Of a stretch of 64,000 nucleotides of DNA, positions 55,811 to 63,427 are shown one piece after another (position 1 is the first letter of the stretch; every line of letters starts with the position of its first letter). The stretch is from assembly GCF_014201675.1 (NCBI RefSeq), contig NZ_JACHEZ010000007.1:1-64000 (forward strand), read 5' to 3'. The DNA is from Oceanithermus desulfurans (GTDB lineage Bacteria > Deinococcota > Deinococci > Deinococcales > Marinithermaceae). Below the pieces are notes generated by a model. It was not told the origin of the DNA, ran no database searches, and saw only the letters and a list, made by a program, of their open reading frames with translations. The translations under genes and the position numbers were made by a program.

Positions 55811-56529
55811 ACCCCGACGCCCGCGAAGACCTGCTGGGGCTCACCGGCCGGGTGGTGATGATCACCGGGGCCGGCCGCGGCTACGGCCGCGCCATCGCCC
55901 ACGCCTACGGGCGTAACCGGGCGACCGTCGTCGCCGTCGACCCCGATGTGGAGCTGGCCACCGCGGTGGCCTCGGAGGTGGAGGCGCTGGGGGCGACGGC
56001 GATCCCCATCCGCGGCGACATGTCCGTGGGCCTCGACGTGGCCACCACCTTCGGCAAGATCGAGGAGCTCTACGGGATGCTCGACGGCATCGTCCACGTG
56101 GCCCAGACGGTCAGCCAGACCCCCTTCGTCGAGCTGCTCGAGAGCGAGTGGTACGACCTGCTCAACGCCGACGTGAAGTCGAGCCTCTACACTTTGCAGC
56201 ACGGGCTCAAGTACCTGGCCGGGGGCGGGTTCGTCGTCGTCGTCATGCCCCCCGCCGACAACTCCGAGCCCCACGTAGCCTCGATCCGCGGGGCGATGCG
56301 GGGCCTGATCGAGGGTTCGACCCGGGTCTTCCCCAAGACGGTGCGGGTCAACGGCGTGGTGCCCAGCCGCGAGGCCGCCGGCGAGGAGTACGACCTGCCG
56401 CTGGCGCGGGCGGTGGTGGCGCTGGGCTCCACCGTTTCCGAGGGCATCCACGGCGAGGTCATCGGCGTCGAGCTGCCCCAGCCGCCGCAGCCGCCCGAGC
56501 TCTACGACATCCTCAGCGAGCTGCCCTAG
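55807..56529 (+). CDS. SDR-fold protein with degenerate active site
   Basis: 240 aa short-chain dehydrogenase/reductase fold. The cofactor loop TGAGRGYGRAIA (about 20-31) is intact and DMSVGLDVATTFGKIEELYGMLDGIVHVAQ fits the family, but the catalytic Tyr-x3-Lys is missing: the expected place reads HVASIRGAMRGLIEG. It may bind NAD(P) without turnover, or use another mechanism. Lies between the acyltransferase (4-nt overlap) and nrdR (2 nt gap), so it is part of the same transcript. Confidence 0.82.
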   Translation: MNPDAREDLLGLTGRVVMITGAGRGYGRAIAHAYGRNRATVVAVDPDVELATAVASEVEALGATAIPIRGDMSVGLDVATTFGKIEELYGMLDGIVHVAQTVSQTPFVELLESEWYDLLNADVKSSLYTLQHGLKYLAGGGFVVVVMPPADNSEPHVASIRGAMRGLIEGSTRVFPKTVRVNGVVPSREAAGEEYDLPLARAVVALGSTVSEGIHGEVIGVELPQPPQPPELYDILSELP

Positions 56530-56531
56530 CC

Positions 56532-56984
56532 ATGAACTGCCCCTACTGCGGCTCCGAAGGCACGCGGGTCGTCGACTCGCGCCCCTCCGACCAGGGGCTG
56601 GCCATCCGCCGCCGCCGCGAGTGCGCCGCCTGCGGCCGCCGCTTCACCACCTACGAGCGACCCCAGCTCGAGCCGCTGATGGTGCGCAAGCGCTCCGGGG
56701 TGCAGGAGGCCTTCAACCCCGACAAGCTGCTGCGGGGGCTGCTGCTCGCCTGCGAGAAGCGCCCGGTCGATACCGAGGTGCTCAAGCGTTTCGCCTACCG
56801 CTTCGAAGACCAGATCGACGCCCCCGAGATCAGCACCGAGGCGATCGGCAAACGCGCCATGGCCTTTCTGCGCGAGCTCGACGAGGTGGCCTACATCCGC
56901 TTCGCCAGCGTCTACCGCGAGTTCGACAGCGTGGAGCGTTTCATCGAGGAGATCCAGCGGCTGGGAGGCGAGGGCGAGCCCTAG
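56532..56984 (+). CDS. nrdR: Transcriptional repressor NrdR
   Basis: 150 aa regulator of ribonucleotide reductase genes. Zinc ribbon with C3, C6, C31 and C34 (MNCPYCGSEGTRVVDSR and RECAACGRRFTTYERP), then an ATP-cone (about 46-136, VRKRSGVQEAFNPDKLLRGL) that senses ATP/dATP. Length is standard. No nrd gene is in the window; followed by a strong terminator. Confidence 0.96.
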   Translation: MNCPYCGSEGTRVVDSRPSDQGLAIRRRRECAACGRRFTTYERPQLEPLMVRKRSGVQEAFNPDKLLRGLLLACEKRPVDTEVLKRFAYRFEDQIDAPEISTEAIGKRAMAFLRELDEVAYIRFASVYREFDSVERFIEEIQRLGGEGEP

Positions 56985-57013
56985 GCCGCCACCGGCAAAA
57001 TGAGGAGGCTCTC

Positions 57014-57037
57014 ACGCGCGCCTGAGCGCGCGTTTTT
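57014..57037 (+). terminator. Rho-independent terminator after nrdR
   Basis: ACGCGCGC (57014-57021), CTGA loop, GCGCGCGT (57026-57033), followed by TTTTT. Confidence 0.9.
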
Positions 57038-57058
57038 ACGGTCGGCAAAAGATTCTTC

Positions 57059-57070
57059 GGACATATGTCC
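57059..57070. promoter_or_regulatory. 12-bp palindrome upstream of norC
   Basis: GGACATATGTCC is perfectly palindromic and lies 84 nt before the norC start, between the nrdR terminator and the nor operon. A candidate operator for nitrite/NO control; it does not match the classical FNR box. Confidence 0.4.
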
Positions 57071-57153
57071 CTCCACCTAGGTCATGGACGGGGGGTTTCT
57101 TTTCACCGGATACTCAGACCGTGACGCAGTGCCCATAGTGAAAGGAGGTCAGC

Positions 57154-57819
57154 ATGGACTACAGCTGGATTCAGATCGCGGTCGCGGCCGTGTTCCTTTC
57201 GGTCGTGATCACCCTGGTGCTGAGCCGGGGCTACGGCTGGCTCTCGCCCACCTTCTGGCGCAACGCCGCGGTGGTGAGCAGCCTGATCATGCTCTTCATC
57301 TTGATGTGGCTCACCTTCGACACCACCGAAAAGGTGCGGCCGGGCGCGAGCCAGGTGCCCACCTGGACCGTGATCAACCACGAGATCGGCCTCACCTGGA
57401 ACGAGGAGAAGCGCCGCCAGGTCCCGGTGATCGGCGAGCAGACCGGCTTCTTCGGCAAGGTCTACTCCCCCGAGGAGGCCTTCGCCCTGGTCAACAAGGG
57501 CAAGATGACGCTGCAGAGCCGCAACTGCATGGAGTGCCACCAGATCCTGGGTAACGGCGCCTACTACGCGCCCGACCTGACCCGGGCCTGGCTCGACCCC
57601 TGGTGGGAAGAGCGGGTAATGCCCATGGTGGGTGCCAAGACCCACGAGGAGGCCATGAAGGTCTGGCTGATGAACCCCGAGAAGTACCCCCAGGGCCAGC
57701 GCCGCATGCCTAACCTGCACTTCACCGACGAAGAGGCGACCGCGCTGGTGGCCTTCCTCAAGTGGATGTCCGCCATCGACACCAACGGCTTTCCCCCGCG
57801 CTTCGGGGTGGCTCAGTAA
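57154..57819 (+). CDS. norC: Nitric oxide reductase subunit C (cytochrome c)
   Basis: 221 aa membrane-anchored cytochrome that feeds electrons to NorB. Two hydrophobic segments (about 5-23 and 37-55), then a cytochrome c domain with CMECH (125-129) and Met ligand in RRMPNLHF. The second helix is an addition relative to proteobacterial NorC, as in Thermus. AAAGGAGGTC precedes ATG 57154. First gene of the nor-nir operon. Confidence 0.94.
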   Translation: MDYSWIQIAVAAVFLSVVITLVLSRGYGWLSPTFWRNAAVVSSLIMLFILMWLTFDTTEKVRPGASQVPTWTVINHEIGLTWNEEKRRQVPVIGEQTGFFGKVYSPEEAFALVNKGKMTLQSRNCMECHQILGNGAYYAPDLTRAWLDPWWEERVMPMVGAKTHEEAMKVWLMNPEKYPQGQRRMPNLHFTDEEATALVAFLKWMSAIDTNGFPPRFGVAQ

Positions 57820-57831
57820 GGGAGGGATGCT

Positions 57832-59265
57832 GTGAGCACGTTTGCACACCGCCAACCTGGCGAGCTCTACGAGTCGCAGAAGTTGGCCATCTGGTACTTC
57901 GTGGTGGCCATTGCGCTCTTCGGGGCTCAGATTATCTTCGGGCTGCTCCTGGCCTATCAGTACATCGATCCCAACTTCCTCTATCAGAAGCTGTCGTTCA
58001 TGACCAACCGTACCGTCCACCTCAACGCCATGATCGTCTGGCTGCTGGTGGGCATGATGGGCGGGGTCTACTGGTTCCTGCCCATCGAGACCGGACGTGA
58101 GGTCGTCGGCATCAAGCTGGCGAAGTTCATCTGGTGGGTGATCGTCGGCGGCGTCGGCGTCGTCGTTCTCGTCTACCTGCTCGTCCAGATCGGTCCGGGC
58201 ACCGCCTTCACCCTCTGGTTCATCAACGAGGGGCGCGAGTACATCGAAGCGCCCAGATGGGCCGACTTCGCCATCGTGGCCTGGGTGGCCGTCTTCCTCT
58301 TCAACGTGGTGGCCACCACGCTGGCCGCTCGCCGTATCACCGGCCTGCTGGGCGTGCTGATCTTCGACCTGGTGGCCCTGGGCGCGCTCTACACCGCGGG
58401 CATGCACTACACCGTCAACGTCACCATGGACCAGTACCTCTGGTGGTGGGTCGTGCACCTGTGGGTGGAGGCCACCTGGGAGGTGCTCGTCGGCGTGGTG
58501 ATGGGCTGGAGCCTGATGTACCTGCTGGGCACCCCGCGCAAGCTGATCGAGACCTGGCTCTTCCTCGAGGTGGCCCTCGTCTTCGGCACCGGCATCCTCG
58601 GCCTCGGGCACCACTACTTCTGGATCGGCACTCCCGAGTACTGGATCGGCCTTGGCGGGTTCTTCTCGGCGCTCGAGCCCCTGCCGCTCGTGGCCATGGT
58701 GGTCCACGCCGTCTACGACGCCGGCGCCCACCGCCTGCACACCATCAACAAGCCCGCGATGATGTGGGCCGTCACCCAGGCCTTCGGCAACTTCATCGGC
58801 GCCGGCGTCTGGGGCTTCATGCAGACCCTGCCGCAGGTCAACATGTACTCCCACGGCACCCAGCTGGCGGCGGCGCACGGCCACTTCGCCTTCTTCGGGG
58901 CTTACGTAGGCACGGTGCTGACGCTCGTCTACATCGCCGTGCAGAACATCGGCAAGCGGGTGCAGATCCCGCTGGGCTCCAAGCTCTGGCCGTGGGCCTG
59001 GGGACTCTTGGTCTTCGGCATCATCGGCATCGTCGCCTCCTTCACCATCTCCGGCTTCGCGCAGACGATGATCGAGCGCGCCGAGCTGGGCAGCACCTGG
59101 AACGCCTACATCAAGTCCTACACCCACCCCTGGTACACCAACACCCACTGGTGGCGCTTCTGGATGGGGATGCTCTTCTTCCTCGGTTACGTGCTGCTGG
59201 TCTGGGACCTGCTGACCATCGGCCGCAGGCGGACGGCGAACGCCGCGGAGGGCGCGCATGATTAG
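57832..59265 (+). CDS. norB: Nitric oxide reductase catalytic subunit B
   Basis: 477 aa haem-copper oxidase superfamily protein with 12 helices, reducing NO to N2O at a haem b3/non-haem iron centre. TVHLNAMIVWLLVGMMGG carries the first haem b His; HLWVEATWEVLVGVVMGW the first iron ligand and Glu; GTGILGLGHHYFWIG the two iron-ligand histidines; AAAHGHFAFFGAY the haem His pair. Short cNOR type (no quinol-oxidising N-terminal extension). GTG start 13 nt after norC with GGAGGG upstream; overlaps norH by 8 nt. Confidence 0.96.
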   Translation: MSTFAHRQPGELYESQKLAIWYFVVAIALFGAQIIFGLLLAYQYIDPNFLYQKLSFMTNRTVHLNAMIVWLLVGMMGGVYWFLPIETGREVVGIKLAKFIWWVIVGGVGVVVLVYLLVQIGPGTAFTLWFINEGREYIEAPRWADFAIVAWVAVFLFNVVATTLAARRITGLLGVLIFDLVALGALYTAGMHYTVNVTMDQYLWWWVVHLWVEATWEVLVGVVMGWSLMYLLGTPRKLIETWLFLEVALVFGTGILGLGHHYFWIGTPEYWIGLGGFFSALEPLPLVAMVVHAVYDAGAHRLHTINKPAMMWAVTQAFGNFIGAGVWGFMQTLPQVNMYSHGTQLAAAHGHFAFFGAYVGTVLTLVYIAVQNIGKRVQIPLGSKLWPWAWGLLVFGIIGIVASFTISGFAQTMIERAELGSTWNAYIKSYTHPWYTNTHWWRFWMGMLFFLGYVLLVWDLLTIGRRRTANAAEGAHD

Positions 59266-59581
59266 CAGCCACGAGATCGCGCAGATGGTCGGGGCGATCA
59301 TCATCTACGGCTTCTTCTTCGTCCTCACGGCCGGTTTGTACGCGATGTTCTACGCCATGGGCCGCCTCTTCGAGCGCCCCTGGCTGGTGAAGCTGTCCTA
59401 CCTCTTCGCCGCCGCCGAGGTGCTCTCCGCGGCCGGCATGGTGGCGACGGGGTACCTGGACCGCTTCTGGGTCAACCTGATCCTCTTCTCGGCCGTGGCC
59501 TACCTCTTCATCCCCCAGGGGATGTGGTGGGTCGTGGTCAACTTCCATGCCGAGTACGAACCCGAGGAACACGTCCACTAG
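59258..59581 (+). CDS. norH: NorH-like small membrane protein
   Basis: 107 aa with three predicted helices (about 10-33, 42-63, 70-92) and a short His/Glu-rich tail ending EEHVH. Its position right after norB matches norH of Thermus thermophilus denitrification clusters, a small membrane protein needed for full NO reductase activity. Sequence recognition is by context and topology rather than by a motif. ATG overlaps norB; the next gene begins 10 nt later. Confidence 0.78.
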   Translation: MISSHEIAQMVGAIIIYGFFFVLTAGLYAMFYAMGRLFERPWLVKLSYLFAAAEVLSAAGMVATGYLDRFWVNLILFSAVAYLFIPQGMWWVVVNFHAEYEPEEHVH

Positions 59582-59590
59582 GAGGTGACC

Positions 59591-60331
59591 ATGGATATTG
59601 TTCGTGTTGAAGTTTATATGGACGACGCCAGCGAGCCGCTGGTCGTCGTGACCGAGCCGCCGTTCAACGTCCGGCTCGACCCGGCGGAGATGGGCGAGGG
59701 CGAGCACGTCCTCACCGTCGTCACCCATTACCAGGGCGGCGCCAAGGACCACCACCAGTACGTCTTCGAGGTGAGCCACGAGAACAACGTCTTCGCCGGG
59801 CACATCAGCCAGGCGCCGTTGCGGGCGCCCGTCGAGGTCGAGCTCGTCGACGAGGTCGAGCGCGAAAACCCCAAGGCCCCCAGCCCGGTGCTCTACGGCC
59901 TGCTGCCGGTGCTGCTTTTCCTGCTCGTCGTGGTGGTGGCCTGGTACATCGCGGTGCGCGCCGAGAGCGCCACCGTGGACCAGCCCACGACCGTGCAGAA
60001 GATCGCCCGCTCGGTGGCGGCCGCGGCGCCGACGGCCAAGGCGGGCGCGGTCGACGGGGCGGGCCTCTACGCCGCCAACTGCGCGAGCTGCCACGGTAAG
60101 GACGGCGAGGGCATGGGCACGGTCTTCCCGGCCCTCGCCGGCAACGACGCCCTGGCCGACGCCGACTTCGTGATCCGGGCGGTGCTAAACGGCGTGCCGG
60201 GTACGGCCATGCCCGCCTTTGGCGGCCGCTTCTCCGACGAGGAGGTGGCGGCGGTGGTCAGCCACGTGCGCACCAGCTGGGGCAACGCCTACGGAGCGGT
60301 CGACGCGGCCCGGGTGGCTGCGCTGCGATAG
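59591..60331 (+). CDS. Membrane cytochrome c with N-terminal Ig-like domain
   Basis: 246 aa. Residues 1-85 form a beta-sandwich-like domain (VYMDDASEPLVVVTEPPFNVRLDPAEMGEGEHVLTV, resembling bacterial Ig folds), an anchor lies at about 99-122, and a class I cytochrome c domain at about 150-246 has CASCH (164-168) and Met ligand in GTAMPAFGG. The domain order implies the N-terminal part faces the other side of the membrane from the haem. Encoded between norH and nirS, it is probably an electron donor for NirS or NorC. GTG 59585 is possible, but GGAGG sits 5 nt before ATG 59591. Confidence 0.85.
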   Translation: MDIVRVEVYMDDASEPLVVVTEPPFNVRLDPAEMGEGEHVLTVVTHYQGGAKDHHQYVFEVSHENNVFAGHISQAPLRAPVEVELVDEVERENPKAPSPVLYGLLPVLLFLLVVVVAWYIAVRAESATVDQPTTVQKIARSVAAAAPTAKAGAVDGAGLYAANCASCHGKDGEGMGTVFPALAGNDALADADFVIRAVLNGVPGTAMPAFGGRFSDEEVAAVVSHVRTSWGNAYGAVDAARVAALR

Positions 60332-60341
60332 TGCGGTGGGT

Positions 60342-60365
60342 TACAATAGGTTGACGACCACAACC
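60342..60365 (+). promoter_or_regulatory. Candidate nirS promoter with inverted repeat
   Basis: TACAAT (60342-60347), the same -10 hexamer used elsewhere in the window, is followed by GGTTG-N7-CAACC (60349-60365), a perfect inverted repeat at the transcription start region. The area is also enclosed by GTGCGGT (60331-60337) and ACCGCAC (60363-60369), which could form a hairpin. NirS may thus have its own regulated promoter besides read-through from norC. Confidence 0.45.
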
Positions 60366-60427
60366 GCACCGTGCGTTCCTGCAGGCCTAGGTTCCGACGC
60401 TTCGGAGGAAGCGAGAAGGAGGTAGGT

Positions 60428-62047
60428 ATGCGATGGAGTAAGGCGTTAACGGTAGGCTTGGCGGCGCTGGCCCTGGGGGCCCTGGCCGTGGCGCAGGGGC
60501 TCACCCCCGAGCAGATGGAAGAAGGCAAGAAGATCTACTTCCAGCAGTGCGCGGGGTGCCACGGGGTGCTGCGTAAGGGCGCGACGGGCAAGAACCTCGA
60601 ACCCGACAAGCTCAAAGCGGCCGGCAAGAACGTGGACTACCTGAAGGCGATCATCACCAACGGCTTCGGGGGCATGCCCGCCTGGGGCAAGCTCGGCATC
60701 CTCACCCCCGAGCAGATCGACCTGATGGCCAAGTTCCTGCTCTCGCCGGTCCCCGAGCCCCCGCCCTGGACCTTCGAGGACATCAAGAACAACTGGGTGG
60801 TCTACGTCCCGGTGAGCAAGCGCCCCACCCAGCCGGAGACGACCCGCAACTGGCAGAACTACTTCGGCGTGATCCTGCGCGACATGGGCCAGGTGGCCAT
60901 CGTGGACGGCGACACCAAGGAGCTCGTCGGCATCGTGCCCACCGGCTACGCCACCCACATCCTGCGCTCGTCCAAGGACGGCCGCTACTTCTACGTGATC
61001 GGCCGCGACGGCAAGGCCGAGATCATCGACCTCTGGACCAAGAAGCCCACCCTGGTGGCCGAAGCGAAGGTCTGCCTCGACGCCCGCAGCATCGACACCA
61101 GCAAGTACGAGGGTTACGAGGGCAAGTACGCGGTGGTGGGCTGCTACTGGCCCAGCAACTTCGTGATCCTCGACGGGCAGACGCTCGAGCCCCTGAAGAT
61201 GGTCTCCACCCAGGGCTACGTCAAGAGCACCGGCGAGTTCCTGCGCGAGAACCGCGTGGCCTCGATCGTGAGCTCGCACTTCAGCCCCGAGTGGATCCTC
61301 AACATCAAGGAGGGCGGCCAGACCTGGCTCGTCGACTACGCCAACATCGACCTCAAGGGGAAACCCATCAACGTGCGCATGATCGACACCGAGCGCTTCC
61401 TCCACGACGGCGGCTGGGCGATGGACAAGCGCTACTTCCTGGTGGCGGCGAACGCGGCCAAGAAGATCGTGGTCATCGACGCCAAGACGGGTGAGTTCGT
61501 GGCCAGCATCCCCGTGGGCGACAAGCCCCACCCCGGCCGCGGCGCCAACTGGGTGCACCCCAAGTACGGCCCCGTCTGGGCGACCGGCCACATCAAGGAC
61601 AACAAGATCGCGGTCATCGGCACCGACCCCAAGGGCCACCCCGAGTACGCCTGGAAGGTCGTGAAGATGATCGAGACGCCCTACCCGGGCAACCTCTTCA
61701 TCAAGACCCACGAGAAGAGCCCCTGGTTGATCGTCGACTTTACCGTCGCCCCCACCCCCGAGGCCAACGCCACGCTCTGCGCCTGGAACAAGGAGGACCT
61801 CGAGAAAGACCCCATCTGCTGGGAGGTGCCGGGCGCCAAGAAGCTGAAGGCGCGCATGGTGCACATCGAGTTCAACAAGGACGGCAGCGAGTTCTGGGTC
61901 TCGGCCTGGGGCAACAAGGACACGCCGACCTTCATCGCCGTCTACGACAGCGTGACCCTCAAGGAAAAGACGCGCATCACCGGCGACTGGGTGCGCACCC
62001 CGACGGGTAAGTTCAACGTCTGGAACACCGCCAACGACATCTACTGA
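60428..62047 (+). CDS. nirS: Cytochrome cd1 nitrite reductase
   Basis: 539 aa periplasmic enzyme reducing nitrite to NO. Signal peptide (MRWSKALTVGLAALALGALAVA), cytochrome c domain with CAGCH (41-45), then an eight-bladed haem d1 propeller from about 125 to the end (GQVAIVDGDTKELVGIVPTG, RYFYVIGRDGKAEIIDLW, KKIVVIDAKTGEFVASIPVG). Several His of the d1 pocket are visible (SSHFSPEWILN, VHIEFNKDGSEFWVS). AGGAGGTAGGT precedes the ATG. The product NO is the substrate of the NorBC pair upstream. No haem d1 biosynthesis gene is in the window. Confidence 0.96.
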   Translation: MRWSKALTVGLAALALGALAVAQGLTPEQMEEGKKIYFQQCAGCHGVLRKGATGKNLEPDKLKAAGKNVDYLKAIITNGFGGMPAWGKLGILTPEQIDLMAKFLLSPVPEPPPWTFEDIKNNWVVYVPVSKRPTQPETTRNWQNYFGVILRDMGQVAIVDGDTKELVGIVPTGYATHILRSSKDGRYFYVIGRDGKAEIIDLWTKKPTLVAEAKVCLDARSIDTSKYEGYEGKYAVVGCYWPSNFVILDGQTLEPLKMVSTQGYVKSTGEFLRENRVASIVSSHFSPEWILNIKEGGQTWLVDYANIDLKGKPINVRMIDTERFLHDGGWAMDKRYFLVAANAAKKIVVIDAKTGEFVASIPVGDKPHPGRGANWVHPKYGPVWATGHIKDNKIAVIGTDPKGHPEYAWKVVKMIETPYPGNLFIKTHEKSPWLIVDFTVAPTPEANATLCAWNKEDLEKDPICWEVPGAKKLKARMVHIEFNKDGSEFWVSAWGNKDTPTFIAVYDSVTLKEKTRITGDWVRTPTGKFNVWNTANDIY

Positions 62048-62063
62048 ACCCGGTGTCGGTACC

Positions 62064-62090
62064 GGAGCCCCCGCGCGGCGCGGGGGCTCC
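62064..62090. terminator. Hairpin after nirS
   Basis: GGAGCCCCCGCGC and GCGCGGGGGCTCC (13-bp arms, almost no loop) directly after the nirS stop; probably terminates nirS and may also end the opposing EVE/crp transcript. No T-run. Confidence 0.7.
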
Positions 62091-62122
62091 ATTCGTTGCC
62101 GTGCTGTGGAGGGTGCGCGTTG

Positions 62123-62555
62123 CTATAGCGACGGGTGAGCGCCCAGCATGGTCCGGGCGGTGCGCCCGAGGTCGCCCCGGCCGATCTTGAGGTATCCAAA
62201 GCGGAAGGCGTAGCCCCAGCGGCGCACGTCGCGGATGAACTCGAGCGATTCCAGCAGGGGCCGGATCGGCACCTCGCGGGCCTCCGCAAAGAAGGCCACG
62301 TTGCGGCGGTACGGCCGGAAACCGCCGCCGGTCCGGTACCCCTCACCGGTCACCCGCCCGACGGCCGTGACGCTGGCAGGGCTCGCTTTCCCCGAAGCGC
62401 CCCCGGCGAGCAGTAGACGAGGCCGTCGCCCGCGCGCATGCACTCGAGCGCCCGGGCCTTGCCGCGGCTCAGCCGGGCGAAGCCCTCCCGGACGCTCAGC
62501 CGCACATGGTCGCGCGAGGCCACGGGGCCCTGTAGCGCCGCGCCGTCGCGCTCAT
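62123..62555 (-). pseudogene. EVE-domain gene broken by two frameshifts
   Basis: Read across frames on the minus strand: MSATARRY at an ATG overlapping the crp stop (ATGA), then frame 2 VASRDHVRLSVREGFARLSRG and CMRAGDGLVYCSPG, then frame 3 VTAVGRVTGEGYRTGGGFRPYRRNVAFFAEAREVPIRPLL, RRWGYAFRFGYLKI to the stop at 62123. Order and motifs (RDHV, GDGLVYYSP, GRV-GE, WGYPFRFG) are those of EVE-domain proteins of about 145 aa, which bind modified bases. Shifts fall near 62515-62530 and near 62380-62415. The crp-EVE coupling indicates a former operon. Confidence 0.78.
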
Positions 62556-63241
62556 CCCTTGGCCACCGCGATCAGGGTGACCTCGTTCTCGACCCAGACA
62601 CGCCGGTCCTCGAGGCGGATCCAGCCCTGCTTGTAGAAGCGGCTGAGGGTGCGGCTGACGATCTCGGGCACGGTGCCCAGCAGCGCGGCCAGCTCGGGGT
62701 TGGTGGGCAGCGGGAAGCCCGGGCCCAGGGTGGCGTGCTGCTCGAGCAGGTACTGGGCCAGCCGCGACTGCACCTCGAAGAAGGCCACCCGGCGCAGCAG
62801 CAGCAGCAGCTCGAACTGCCGCTCGGATACCGAGCGCAGCAGCGCCCGGGTGAACCGGGGGCGCTCTTCCATCAGCTGCAGGATCCCCTCGCGCGGCACC
62901 CGCACCACCCGGCTGGGCAGCGCCGCCTCGGCGGTGACGGGGTAGTGCCGGCGTTCGCTCAGGACCGCGATCTCCCCGATGCTCTCGGGCGGGCCGGCCA
63001 TATGGAGCACCAGCTGGCGGCTGCCCTTGGGCCCCACCTGGAAGACCCGCAAGAGCCCGTCCGCGACCACGTGGGTGTGCTCCACCACGTCGCCTTCGTG
63101 GAAGAGAGCTTCGCCCTCGGCAAGCTCGCGCACGCTCGCCATCTGCACCACGCGCTCCAGGTCCGCAGCGTCCAGGCGCGCGAAGAGCGAGTTTTCCCGC
63201 AGGGCCTGATGCACGAGCTGCACCGTATCGCCTGTTGCCAT
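62552..63241 (-). CDS. Crp/FNR family transcription regulator
   Basis: 229 aa. N-terminal cyclic-nucleotide-binding-like beta roll (about 15-125, SLFARLDAADLERVVQMASV, EGEALFHEGDVVEHTHVVADGLLRVF), long dimer helix, and C-terminal winged HTH with TNPELAALLGTVPEIVSRTLSRFYKQGWIRL (about 180-210). No N-terminal cysteine cluster, so it is not an Fe-S FNR. Next to nirS, it resembles the Thermus nitrate-respiration regulator DnrT in kind and position and may control the nir-nor genes. GGAGG lies 5 nt before ATG 63241. Confidence 0.88.
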   Translation of the reverse strand: MATGDTVQLVHQALRENSLFARLDAADLERVVQMASVRELAEGEALFHEGDVVEHTHVVADGLLRVFQVGPKGSRQLVLHMAGPPESIGEIAVLSERRHYPVTAEAALPSRVVRVPREGILQLMEERPRFTRALLRSVSERQFELLLLLRRVAFFEVQSRLAQYLLEQHATLGPGFPLPTNPELAALLGTVPEIVSRTLSRFYKQGWIRLEDRRVWVENEVTLIAVAKG

Positions 63242-63285
63242 CCGGCCTCCTTGCCTACGTTCCGTTCCTATTTCTACCACAGCAA

Positions 63286-63305
63286 ACGCCCCCGGACGGG
63301 GGCGT
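63286..63305 (-). terminator. Terminator of the tRNA-Val gene
   Basis: ACGCCCCC and GGGGGCGT (8-bp arms, 4-nt loop) followed on the minus strand by TTTGC; lies 6 nt past the tRNA 3' end. Confidence 0.75.
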
Positions 63306-63310
63306 GGTGG

Positions 63311-63384
63311 TGGGCGGTAGAGGACTTGAACCTCCGACCCCCTGCTTGTAAGGCAGGTGCTCTAGCCATCTGAGCTAACCGCCC
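63311..63384 (-). tRNA. tRNA-Val (UAC)
   Basis: Acceptor GGGCGGT, D-arm GCTC/GAGC, anticodon stem CCTGC/GCAGG with loop CTTACAA (TAC, reads GUA), T-arm GGAGG-TTCAAGT-CCTCT with one mismatch, discriminator A, no encoded CCA. Confidence 0.93.
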
Positions 63385-63427
63385 TCGCGCCCTCTAGCCT
63401 ACCGGCCCCGCGGGTGCGCCGCAAGCG

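Noticed and set aside
55807-56529. FabG-type reductase
   Set aside because: Fold matches, but the Tyr-Lys catalytic pair is absent, so an enzyme name would mislead.
57103-59304. 733-codon minus-strand frame
   Set aside because: Antisense to norC and norB, low-complexity His/Val/Glu translation without a start site.
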